DNA from: Kiritimatiellia bacterium
GTDB lineage: Bacteria > Verrucomicrobiota > Kiritimatiellia > SLAD01
Length of the DNA stretch: 5,674 nucleotides
Direction of reading: 5' to 3'
NCBI GenBank assembly: GCA_007134175.1
Contig: SLLF01000099.1
Coordinates: 1-5,674, forward strand
Translations under genes and position numbers: made by a program
In this document: positions 1 to 5,674 of the stretch, piece by piece
Layout: each line of letters begins with the position of its first letter
Numbering within the stretch: the first letter of the stretch is position 1
Notes under the pieces: model-generated
Databases searched by the model: none
Seen by the model: the letters and a program-made list of their open reading frames with translations, nothing else
What the model was told of the DNA's origin: nothing

Positions 1-590
1 ACCCCGATTACGCGAATAACCCGACCCAGCGCTGTTACCACTGTAAAACAGAGCTCTATGGGTTGCTGCGGCAGCTGGCCGCAGCGGAGGGGTTTGCCTA
101 TATCGTGGATGGAACCAATGCCGACGATGCGGGGGACTACCGGCCCGGGCGCAAGGCCGCGCGGGAAAAAGGCGTGACACCCGTCTTGCGGGAACTGGGT
201 TTTACTAAACACGATATCCGGGCCGTTTCCGCCGCGCTCGGCTTGCCGAACGCGACCAAGCCGGCTTTCGCCTGCTTGGCGTCACGCTTCCCGTACGGTG
301 TTAAGATAACGCAGGAAGGGTTGCGCGCAGTGGAGTCGGCGGAAAACCTGTTGCGTGATTTGGGTTTTGAACAGGTGCGGGTCCGCGTGCACCAGGACAC
401 GGCGCGGATTGAGTGTGAGCCGACCGCGATCCCCCGGCTATGCGATCCGGCTGTGCGGCCCACCATTGTCAACGGCCTGCGGTCACTGGGGTTCCGTTAT
501 GTCACCTGCGATCTGCAGGGGTATCGCTCCGGCAGCCTGAACGAGGTCTTTGTCCGCCAACAGTGGCCGCAGACTAATCCGGCACCGTAG
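1..590 (+). CDS. larE: LarE, ATP-dependent sulfur transferase for nickel-pincer cofactor synthesis (5' end missing)
   Basis: LarE adenylates the carboxylates of pyridinium-3,5-biscarboxylic acid mononucleotide and converts them to thiocarboxylates, a cytoplasmic step in making the nickel-pincer cofactor of lactate racemase and related LarA enzymes. The frame is open from base 3 and gives 195 visible residues, ending in TAG at 588-590. LarE proteins are about 270-280 residues, so roughly 80 N-terminal residues, including the PP-loop SGGxDS, lie before the window. Visible family signatures (numbering from the first full codon) are NPTQRCYHCK (residues 6-15), DGTNADD, DYRPGRKAA, ACLASRFPYG (90-99), VRVRVHQDTARIE and the C-terminal LGFRYVTCDLQGYRSGS. 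Cysteines 11, 14 and 91 resemble the three-cysteine arrangement of LarE enzymes that bind a [4Fe-4S] cluster, unlike the single-cysteine sacrificial type of Lactobacillus plantarum. A start codon further inside (TTG at 63) would cut conserved sequence and is not the true start. Family assignment is firm; the cluster type is inferred. Confidence 0.92.
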   Translation, partial: PDYANNPTQRCYHCKTELYGLLRQLAAAEGFAYIVDGTNADDAGDYRPGRKAAREKGVTPVLRELGFTKHDIRAVSAALGLPNATKPAFACLASRFPYGVKITQEGLRAVESAENLLRDLGFEQVRVRVHQDTARIECEPTAIPRLCDPAVRPTIVNGLRSLGFRYVTCDLQGYRSGSLNEVFVRQQWPQTNPAP

Positions 591-633
591 CCTGGCGTTG
601 AGGTTGTTATCACCCGTCCATCACTAGCTCGGT

Positions 634-655
634 ATCAGGCATCAAGCGGCCTGAT
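634..655 (+). terminator. Possible weak terminator hairpin after larE
   Basis: ATCAGGC (634-640) and GCCTGAT (649-655) form a perfect 7-bp stem with an 8-base loop, 43 bases after the larE stop codon. An alternative pairing uses GCGGCC (646-651) with GGCCGC (667-672). No T-run follows, so it is not a classical intrinsic terminator and may be chance. Confidence 0.25.
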
Positions 656-799
656 CACGTCACACGGGCCGCATAGGCTGCCGACCAAGCGTGGTTGCGC
701 ACGGACGGGTTCCGCGTGGCCGGCATCATGGGGGCACCACGGGTTCGCTTATTTTTCCCTTTGCATCGGTGGGATTATGGGGTAGGTTGCGCCCCTTTC

Positions 800-843
800 C
801 CCTCGTGCTGGCGCGCGAATTGTGTTCACTCGCTGGACGAGGG
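800..843 (+). promoter_or_regulatory. Possible 5' leader hairpin upstream of fusA
   Basis: CCCTCGT (800-806) pairs perfectly with ACGAGGG (837-843). Inside, GCGA (815-818) can pair with TCGC (830-833), giving a two-part stem-loop that ends 32 bases before the fusA ATG. If transcribed it would sit just upstream of the ribosome-binding site and could affect message stability or translation. It matches no leader family I recognise. No convincing -35/-10 pair is visible in 591-875; the best -10-like hexamer is GATTAT at 773-778, without a good -35. Apart from these hairpins I see nothing else in the gap. Confidence 0.25.
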
Positions 844-875
844 ATAGGTTCCCAAGACGGTAGAGAGAAGATAAC

Positions 876-2966
876 ATGGCAAGAAAATATCCTATATCCA
901 AAATCCGCAACATCGGCATTATGGCCCATATCGATGCGGGTAAGACCACGGTCAGTGAACGTATTCTGTTCTATTCCGGCAAGACCCACAAGATGGGCGA
1001 GGTCCACGATGGCGGGGCCACCATGGACTGGATGGAACAGGAGCGCGAACGCGGCATCACCATCACGTCGGCGGCGACCAGCACCGAATGGCGCGACCAC
1101 TCGATTTCGTTGATCGACACGCCGGGCCACGTCGACTTCACGGTGGAGGTGGAGCGTAGCCTGCGGGTGCTGGACGGCGCGGTGGCGTTATTCTGCGCGG
1201 TGGCGGGCGTACAGCCCCAGTCGGAGAAAGTCTGGCTCCAGAGCGAAAAATACAGTGTCCCGAAAATCGCCTTTGTGAACAAGATGGACCGGGTGGGTGC
1301 CGATTTCTTTACGGTGGTCAGGGAAATACAGGACGAGTTTCAGGCCAACGCTGTGCCGGTCGTAATACCGATCGGACAGGAAGAGGATTTCCGCGGCATC
1401 GTGGATTTGGTCCACATGAAAGCAGTCTTTTATGATGAGACGTCGTTCGGCCAGTACTTTCACGAAGAGGAAATCCCGGAGGATATCCGGGCGGAGGCGG
1501 AGACCTGGCGCGCGAACCTGGTGGAAAAATGCGCGGAACAGGACGACGCGCTGCTGGAAAAATTCCTCGAGGGTGAAGAGTTGTCGGTTGACGAGATATG
1601 GGGCATCCTGCGTCAGGCTACCATTGCCCGGCGGGTCGTGCCGGTCTATTGTGGATCGGCCTTCAAGAACAAGGGCATTCAGCGGCTATTGGACGGCATT
1701 GTCCATTTGCTGCCGGCCCCCAACGAGATTCCGCCCATTATCTGTGCCACGGACGAACGCGGTGATACCCGGCGCGAGCCGGCCGATGGTGATCCGGTTT
1801 CGGCCCTGGCGTTCAAGATCGTGGCGGACAAGCACATGGGCAAACTGACCTATATTCGCATCTATTCCGGCACCCTCGGTGCCGGGACCACGGTGCTGAA
1901 CAGCACCCAGGACAAGACCCAGCGGGTTGGCCGGATACTGCGCATGCACGCCAATCGCCAGGAGGCATTGGAAGAGGCGTTCGCCGGCGATATTGTGGCC
2001 GTGGTGGGGATGGGGGAAACCAAAACCGGTGACACGCTCTGCGACAAGGAACACCCTATCCACTTGGAAGCCATCGAATTCCCCGCACCGGTGATCTCCA
2101 TCAGCATCAAGCCGCTCGCACAGGCCGATAGCGAGAAGCTGGGAGAGGCGCTGTTGCGGCTGGCGGATGAGGATCCGACTTTTGTGGTCAATTACGACCA
2201 TGAAACCAGCGAGACGATCATTTCCGGCATGGGCGAGCTGCACCTTGAAATCATTGTTGACCGCATCAAGCGCGAATTCAATGTGAAAGCCGATGTAGGG
2301 CGCCCGGAAGTGGCCTACCGGGAAACCGGTACACGACGCGTGGAGGGGTCCTACAAGCACGTCAAGCAGTCGGGCGGGCGTGGTCAGTACGGCCATGTGG
2401 TGCTGGTTCTTGAGCCGCTGGACCCCGGTGCCGGATTCGAATTTGTTAACAAGATTGTCGGGGGGCGTATCCCGTCCGAATATATTCCCGCCGTGGAGAA
2501 GGGTATCATCAAGGCTATGACATCTGGCCCGTACGCCGGTTACCCGGTGGTGGATATGCGCGTGGAGCTGGTGGACGGATCGTACCACGATGTGGACTCC
2601 AGCGATTTCGCCTTTCAAGAAGCGGGGCGTGCTGGTTTCAAGGAGCTGTTCCTGAAAACCAATCCCGAGCTGCTGGAACCGGTCATGTCGGTGGAGGCGG
2701 TTACACCGGAAGAGTTTATGGGGCCGGTTTCCAGTTCGGTCTGCCAACGGCGGGGACGTATCGAATCGATGGAGACCGTCAAGGGTACCAAAGTGGTCAA
2801 TGGCATGGTCCCGCTGAGCGAAATGTTCGGCTATTCCAATAGCCTGCGTACGTTGACCCAGGGACGCGCCTCGTTCAGTATGCATTTTGAACACTATGAA
2901 GCGGTTCCCTTTAGCCTGGCCGAACAAATTGTGAAGAAACGGCGTGAAGAGAATAAGGTCAGATGA
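876..2966 (+). CDS. fusA: Elongation factor G (translocation GTPase)
   Basis: EF-G is the cytoplasmic GTPase that drives tRNA-mRNA translocation and, with ribosome recycling factor, ribosome splitting. The 696 residues match the usual length (about 700) and all five domains are present. In the G domain: P-loop AHIDAGKTT (17-25), switch I RGITI (59-63) with Thr62, DTPGH (81-85) with the catalytic-type His85, NKMD (135-138) and CGSAF (259-263). The stretch from [16 protein letters not shown] to the RGITI motif is typical of housekeeping EF-G. Domain II runs from about 305 to 400, and domain III contains [10 protein letters not shown] (450-459). Domain IV has [11 protein letters not shown] (498-508) and HDVDSS (571-576), whose His corresponds to E. 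coli His583 at the tip that enters the decoding site. Domain V ends near 690. The ATG at 876 is preceded by a purine-rich AGAGAGAAG (862-870). The gene is not flanked by rpsL, rpsG or tuf as in the common str operon. The next gene starts 38 bases downstream, with no terminator seen between. Confidence 0.98.
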   Translation: MARKYPISKIRNIGIMAHIDAGKTTVSERILFYSGKTHKMGEVHDGGATMDWMEQERERGITITSAATSTEWRDHSISLIDTPGHVDFTVEVERSLRVLDGAVALFCAVAGVQPQSEKVWLQSEKYSVPKIAFVNKMDRVGADFFTVVREIQDEFQANAVPVVIPIGQEEDFRGIVDLVHMKAVFYDETSFGQYFHEEEIPEDIRAEAETWRANLVEKCAEQDDALLEKFLEGEELSVDEIWGILRQATIARRVVPVYCGSAFKNKGIQRLLDGIVHLLPAPNEIPPIICATDERGDTRREPADGDPVSALAFKIVADKHMGKLTYIRIYSGTLGAGTTVLNSTQDKTQRVGRILRMHANRQEALEEAFAGDIVAVVGMGETKTGDTLCDKEHPIHLEAIEFPAPVISISIKPLAQADSEKLGEALLRLADEDPTFVVNYDHETSETIISGMGELHLEIIVDRIKREFNVKADVGRPEVAYRETGTRRVEGSYKHVKQSGGRGQYGHVVLVLEPLDPGAGFEFVNKIVGGRIPSEYIPAVEKGIIKAMTSGPYAGYPVVDMRVELVDGSYHDVDSSDFAFQEAGRAGFKELFLKTNPELLEPVMSVEAVTPEEFMGPVSSSVCQRRGRIESMETVKGTKVVNGMVPLSEMFGYSNSLRTLTQGRASFSMHFEHYEAVPFSLAEQIVKKRREENKVR

Positions 2967-3004
2967 AGGCTTGATCCTCCCGATTCTGCTGTGGCAATAT
3001 ACCC

Positions 3005-3652
3005 ATGATGAATGCGAATACGGACAACCAAGTGACATTGCTGGCGCTTAGTGTGCACCAGGAGATGGGTGAAGATTTTGTCCACGCCGCCTGCGGGGCG
3101 AAAGAAAACGTTTGCCAGGTGGGCGCTCACCAGGTCGAACTGGACGTGCTGGCGGGAGATCCCCGGTTGAACGCCGCCTGGGATGACACCTTGAAACGGG
3201 CCGACGGAGTTTTGATCCTGGCCCGTTTCCTGGATGTGATCTCCTTGGACAAGGTAAAATCGATCTATCGGCGACTGCCGGGTGAACGTCCGTTGGGGTT
3301 GGCCATGGTGATCGTTCGTGAAAACGAAGAAGCCGATTTCAAGATGTCGTGTCCGGTTTGTGGCCAGAAATTATGGGTGCGGGACAGCGACGCCGGTAAA
3401 CGTGGACGGTGCCCGAACTGCAAGAAAGCGTTCACCTTGCCGGATCAAGTCCGGCATTTGCGCGCCCAGTTGGCGTTGCCGGACTCGATTCCTGTGCTGC
3501 GGATAAAGAGCGGCGATCAGGCGTCAGCCCGGGAAGCGTTGGAAAATTTGCTGGCACAATTGGCCGAAGGACTGCAAGACGTGCCCGGCATGGACGAGAA
3601 TGTGCTCAAGCAGTCGACGATCCGGGTTCAAGTTAACGCGGACGACGCGTAA
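3005..3652 (+). CDS. Unrecognised protein: degenerate small-GTPase-like fold with inserted zinc ribbon
   Basis: I recognise no named family. The 215-residue product has no signal peptide or membrane segment and is probably cytoplasmic. Directly visible is a four-cysteine zinc ribbon: CPVC (116-119) and CPNC (136-139) with 16 residues between, in the form CPxCG-x-AGK-x-GRCPxCKKAF common in planctomycete-type proteins. Around it the order of elements resembles a Ras/SRPRB-like GTPase: strand VTLLALSV (10-17); DVLAGD (47-52), near a DxxG motif; a helix, then RADGVLILARFLD (65-77); helix LDKVKSIYRRLP; strand LGLAMVIVREN (97-107); and after the ribbon IPVLRIKSGDQASAREALENLL (162-183), like the G5 strand and last helix. 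No GxxxxGK[ST] P-loop and no NKxD is present, so GTP binding is unlikely. The ATG at 3005 is followed by a second ATG at 3008, and the Shine-Dalgarno is weak. It lies 38 bases after fusA, so co-transcription is likely. Coding status is well supported; the fold is inferred. Confidence 0.85.
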   Translation: MMNANTDNQVTLLALSVHQEMGEDFVHAACGAKENVCQVGAHQVELDVLAGDPRLNAAWDDTLKRADGVLILARFLDVISLDKVKSIYRRLPGERPLGLAMVIVRENEEADFKMSCPVCGQKLWVRDSDAGKRGRCPNCKKAFTLPDQVRHLRAQLALPDSIPVLRIKSGDQASAREALENLLAQLAEGLQDVPGMDENVLKQSTIRVQVNADDA

Positions 3653-3653
3653 C

Positions 3654-3682
3654 CCAGTGGCCGGGCTATTTCCGGCGGCTGG
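3654..3682. terminator. Possible bidirectional hairpin between convergent genes
   Basis: CCAG-T-G-GCCGG (3654-3664) and CCGGC-G-G-CTGG (3672-3682) form an 11-position stem with one G-T wobble and one G-G mismatch around a 7-base loop. It begins directly after the stop codon of the plus-strand gene and overlaps the last codons and stop of holB on the minus strand. Neither side is followed by a T-run, so efficient intrinsic termination is uncertain, but the position between converging units suits a shared terminator. Confidence 0.35.
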
Positions 3683-4622
3683 ACACCTGCCGGAGACAAC
3701 CTGCATCGAAGACCGCCCGGGCCGTGACGTTGCGTTCCAGCCGCCGGGCCATTTCCTCCACCGCCGCTACGCGCTGCAAGGCGATCCGTAGCGGTAGTCC
3801 ATCGGCCTGTGCCCGCAGGGTGACTTGCTCGTCGGGGAAATGAAGCCGGTTGCCGTCCTGGACGCCGAGCACCGTGTAAAGCAAGTCGCGTTGCCAGTGG
3901 TAGACCACTTTCATGATTTCCGCGCGCACTTCCCGCTCGGCGGCGGCAACGCGGGCGTCAAACTCTTTGCTGGTTTCCGTTTCGTCCCTTTCCAATTCTT
4001 CCGCCAGCTCGGCCCGAATCGTCTTCAGCAGGATGTCCAAAGCGTCGGCGACCCGTAACGCCCCCACGGGATGGAGGCCGACATGATCGCGCATAATGGA
4101 GAGGACCGCGGCCAGCTGTTCCGGATTCAGGTCATAGCCTACCGACGCCAGGACAATCGTTTGGCAGCGCGAACGGATGGTCGGCAGCAGCGCTTGCGGC
4201 TCGGCGGTCAATAGGAGCAACAACGCCCGGCCCAACGGTTCCTCCAACGTCTTGAGCAGCGCATTGGCGGCCTGATCGGTCAACCGGTCCGCGTAGTAGA
4301 TCAGCCCCACCTTCCAGCCGCCTTCCAAGGCGGATTGTTGAAACAGGGTAATCAAATTTCGTATGTCATTCACCGCAATCCGACGCGATTTCGAGCGGGG
4401 CTTGACCCAGCGCACGTCGGGATGGGCCTGTTCCTCCAGCCGCCGCGCGACAGGATGCTGGTCGTCGGTGGCTCCGTAGAGGCAACGCAGAATGGCACCG
4501 GCGAAGGCGTCGGCATGGCCGCGCGGTGCACCGGCCAGAATATAGGCGTGTGCCAGACGACCGCTTTGGTAGGCACGCTCGAATCCCTCCCATTGCGGTC
4601 CGGTCACGTCAACCGAATTCAC
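3666..4622 (-). CDS. holB: DNA polymerase III subunit delta' (clamp-loader component)
   Basis: The delta' subunit is the rigid partner in the cytoplasmic clamp loader that opens and loads the beta clamp. The product from the chosen start is 318 residues, close to the usual 310-340. Visible signatures (numbered from that start): SGRLAHAYILAGAPRG (20-35), HPDVRW followed by a region ending in VNDIRNL, YYADRLTDQAANALLKTLEEP (109-129) and the arginine-finger motif IRSRCQTI (149-156). The P-loop position reads GAPRGHADA, with no Lys-Thr/Ser, so nucleotide binding is not expected, as is usual for delta'. The CxxC-type zinc module found in many clamp-loader AAA+ subunits is absent. A charged helical stretch (about 205-237) lies in the C-terminal region. 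The open frame extends upstream through tmk, but homology to delta' begins only about 20 residues before LAHAY. GTG at 4622-4620, preceded by GGAAG at 10 bases, is therefore preferred; GTG at 4607 is an alternative. It overlaps tmk by 14 bases, suggesting translational coupling. Confidence 0.9.
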   Translation of the reverse strand: MNSVDVTGPQWEGFERAYQSGRLAHAYILAGAPRGHADAFAGAILRCLYGATDDQHPVARRLEEQAHPDVRWVKPRSKSRRIAVNDIRNLITLFQQSALEGGWKVGLIYYADRLTDQAANALLKTLEEPLGRALLLLLTAEPQALLPTIRSRCQTIVLASVGYDLNPEQLAAVLSIMRDHVGLHPVGALRVADALDILLKTIRAELAEELERDETETSKEFDARVAAAEREVRAEIMKVVYHWQRDLLYTVLGVQDGNRLHFPDEQVTLRAQADGLPLRIALQRVAAVEEMARRLERNVTARAVFDAGCLRQVSSRRK

Positions 4623-5253
4623 GCTGCACCCACTTCCAGATGGTTGCGGCGACGGCATCTGCCGACTGGCGCGCGTCCACCACCCGGAAACGCGCGGGCC
4701 AGCGCCTCGCCAGCTCCAAATAACCGTCCCGCACCCGCTCGTGAAAGGCGCGTTCCTCTTGTTCAATCCGGTCCAGGACCTGGGCCACCCCGTTGTGTCG
4801 GGCGGTGATGCGGCGTAGTCCTTCCGCACAGTCCACGTCCAGCAGTAGCGTCAAGTCGGGTACGGTCTCGCCAATGGCAAATTCATTGATAGCAATCATC
4901 TGCTCGCGATCAAAGCCGCGGCCATAGCCTTGATACGCCACCGTCGAATCGGCAAAACGATCACAGACCACCCAATCCCCGCGTTCCAGCGCCGGGCGGA
5001 TCACGCGGCCGACCAATTGTGCCCGACTGGCCGCAAACAACAACACCTCAGCCGGTGGCTCGATGGCTTCCCCCGTGGTACCGTGCTGCAGGATGTCGCG
5101 GATCGCCTCCCCGGTGGCTGTGCCACCCGGTTCCCGCGTATACACGACGGTGTGCCCAGCCTGCTCCAACCGGTCAATCAACCGTTTGGCGTGCGTCGTC
5201 TTGCCGCCCCCTTCCGGTCCCTCGAACGTAATAAATTTTCCTCGTGGTTTCAT
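4609..5253 (-). CDS. tmk: Thymidylate kinase (dTMP kinase)
   Basis: Thymidylate kinase phosphorylates dTMP to dTDP with ATP, an essential cytoplasmic step in dTTP supply. The 214-residue product has the normal length and all family motifs: P-loop GPEGGGKTT (12-20), TREPGGT (39-45) for substrate binding, DRFADSTVAYQGYGRG (98-113) containing the DR[YF] motif, LLLDVD (136-141), and a lid with basic residues (R147, R148, R152) before DRIEQEERAFHERVRDGY. Absence of a basic residue in the P-loop before the lysine, with arginines in the lid, fits the bacterial type II enzyme. The ATG at 5253 gives the expected start KFITFEGPEG close to the N-terminus. The Shine-Dalgarno before it is poor (GGCGGGCCAG), which may mean coupling to upstream translation or a weak site. 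It is followed by holB, which overlaps it by 14 bases, the usual tmk-holB replication pair. Confidence 0.97.
   Translation of the reverse strand: MKPRGKFITFEGPEGGGKTTHAKRLIDRLEQAGHTVVYTREPGGTATGEAIRDILQHGTTGEAIEPPAEVLLFAASRAQLVGRVIRPALERGDWVVCDRFADSTVAYQGYGRGFDREQMIAINEFAIGETVPDLTLLLDVDCAEGLRRITARHNGVAQVLDRIEQEERAFHERVRDGYLELARRWPARFRVVDARQSADAVAATIWKWVQREFG
4633..4637 (-). promoter_or_regulatory. Shine-Dalgarno supporting the holB GTG start
   Basis: On the minus strand GGAAG (4637-4633), followed by TGGG, stands 10 bases before the GTG at 4622. The alternative GTG at 4607 has only GAATTCGGTTGAC in front and lacks a purine-rich box. This decides in favour of the upstream start, inside the end of tmk. 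Confidence 0.45.
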
Positions 5254-5352
5254 CTGGCCCGCCAGCCTAAATCAATCCCCCCCCCGTGGCAATCCCGATA
5301 CGCAATGGCCCAGCTATTCTCATTTTTGCGTCGTATTCGGTTTCTCCCCTCC
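5254..5352 (-). other. Leader of tmk with a G9 run and a micro reading frame
   Basis: This 99-base gap separates the unassigned upstream frame from tmk. On the minus strand it contains GGAGGGGAG directly after the upstream stop, an ATG at 5323-5321 opening an 18-codon frame that ends in TAG at 5269-5267, and a run of nine G (5285-5277) inside that frame. With ten G the same frame would instead run to a TGA overlapping the tmk start as ATGA. Whether the micro frame is translated cannot be decided from sequence; it is listed because the run lies 23 bases before the tmk ATG. Confidence 0.3.
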
Positions 5353-5355
5353 TTA
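5348..5355 (-). promoter_or_regulatory. Perfect Shine-Dalgarno octamer overlapping a stop codon
   Basis: TAAGGAGG (5355-5348, minus strand) is the full complement of the 16S rRNA anti-Shine-Dalgarno CCUCCUUA. Its first three bases are the stop codon of the upstream frame. The nearest downstream ATG (5323) is 24 bases away, too far for normal initiation, and no ATG, GTG or TTG lies at 4-12 bases. It may be a chance match. Confidence 0.3.
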
Positions 5356-5674
5356 CTGCTCCAGCACCAGCTCCAACAGGACGCGGGTGTGCTCAGGGTC
5401 CGGTCGCACGCGGGGAAAGAAAGTGCGCGCGTCGCTGGACGACACCCCGCCCCCGGCCGGTGGTCGCGGCGGCAACAGCACCTCGACCCATTGCGCGGCC
5501 GGACGGTGCCTGACCCGCACGCCGGTATACCCCTTCGGAGCCGCCACCCGCGCCTCGCGCAGGGGTCTTCGGAGGACCTGTGGTCGCGACTGAGGTGGTC
5601 GACGATTCTTGGGTGCGAACGGTTTGCGAAGAAGGTGCGGGGAAAGGCGACCGTTCAGCGTGAGACCCATGGGC
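5353..5674 (-). CDS. Unassigned reading frame, possibly the C-terminal part of a longer protein
   Basis: I do not recognise this product. The frame is open to the right edge of the window, so it may be the 3' end of a longer gene; an ATG at 5670 would give a complete 105-residue protein. The N-terminal 45 residues are Arg/Pro-rich (for example PKNRRPPQSRPQVLRRPLREAR) and look disordered or linker-like. The remainder has alternating hydrophobic strands: GVRVRHRPAAQWVEVLLPP, a Gly/Ser turn, then FFPRVRPDPEHTRVLLELVLEQ, consistent with a small beta-rich domain. Codons in the second half resemble those of neighbouring genes, with mostly G or C in third positions, and its direction matches tmk and holB. 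It ends in TAA at 5355-5353. Other frames here are no more convincing, but coding status is not certain. Confidence 0.45.
   Translation of the reverse strand, partial: PMGLTLNGRLSPHLLRKPFAPKNRRPPQSRPQVLRRPLREARVAAPKGYTGVRVRHRPAAQWVEVLLPPRPPAGGGVSSSDARTFFPRVRPDPEHTRVLLELVLEQ

Noticed and set aside
750..778. Candidate sigma-70 promoter for fusA with GATTAT as -10
   Set aside because: No hexamer close to TTGACA lies 16-18 bases upstream, so I cannot support it as a promoter.
591..875. Possible tRNA or small RNA gene in the larE-fusA gap
   Set aside because: There is no T-loop-like GGTTCRANYCC with a matching acceptor stem and no other RNA family pattern.
691..1113. Plus-strand frame covering the fusA leader and the start of fusA
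   Set aside because: It overlaps fusA in another frame and its product shows no domain; the fusA start is well supported.
1686..3038. A 450-codon open frame on the minus strand, antisense to fusA
   Set aside because: It lies almost wholly opposite the well-supported fusA coding frame, is rich in His, Arg and Gly without any domain pattern, and is the expected shadow of a GC-rich gene.
4335..4808. Plus-strand open frame opposite holB and tmk
   Set aside because: The translation is low-complexity Arg/Pro/Ala-rich with no motifs, and both genes on the opposite strand are certain.
4623..4829. N-terminal extension of holB to the ATG at 4829
   Set aside because: The extra 69 residues lie entirely within tmk, are unlike delta' N-termini and look like out-of-frame sequence.
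5063..5593. 176-codon plus-strand open frame running across tmk and its leader
   Set aside because: It is antisense to the conserved start of tmk and has no recognisable domain; it also crosses the G9/C9 run.

Overview
The window looks like an ordinary chromosomal segment of a fairly GC-rich bacterium, probably a member of the Planctomycetes-Verrucomicrobia-Lentisphaerae-Kiritimatiellae group or something close to it. The main hint is the zinc ribbon in the gene at 3005-3652: its pattern (CPxCG, hydrophobic residues, D-x-x-AGK-x-GRCPxC) is very common in that group. This lineage call is an inference; no rRNA or other marker allows a firm placement.

Layout: two plus-strand genes or units face a minus-strand block. 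On the plus strand, 1-590 is the 3' part of larE, the sulfur transferase for the nickel-pincer cofactor. A leader of about 285 bases containing two possible hairpins follows. Next is a complete fusA (elongation factor G, 876-2966), then after 38 bases an unrecognised 215-residue protein (3005-3652). That protein reads like a Ras-like GTPase fold that has lost its P-loop and carries a four-cysteine zinc ribbon in its middle. On the minus strand, reading from the right edge, there is an unassigned reading frame (5674-5353), a 99-base gap with a run of nine G on the coding strand, tmk (thymidylate kinase, 5253-4609) and holB (DNA polymerase III delta' subunit, 4622-3666), the last two overlapping. 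The two blocks converge at about 3653-3666 over an imperfect inverted repeat.

Genes working together: tmk and holB form a common DNA-replication pair (dTTP supply and clamp loading) and are probably co-transcribed and translationally coupled. fusA is away from its usual rpsL-rpsG-tuf neighbours and is followed at short distance by the GTPase-like zinc-ribbon gene, so the two may be co-transcribed. larE is metabolically unrelated and probably ends an upstream lar cluster outside the window.

I see no transposon, CRISPR array, RNA gene, phage gene or toxin-antitoxin pair. The most interesting item is the degenerate GTPase-like protein. The other observations are small: three cysteines in LarE, a perfect but apparently start-less Shine-Dalgarno sequence, and a G9 tract upstream of tmk.
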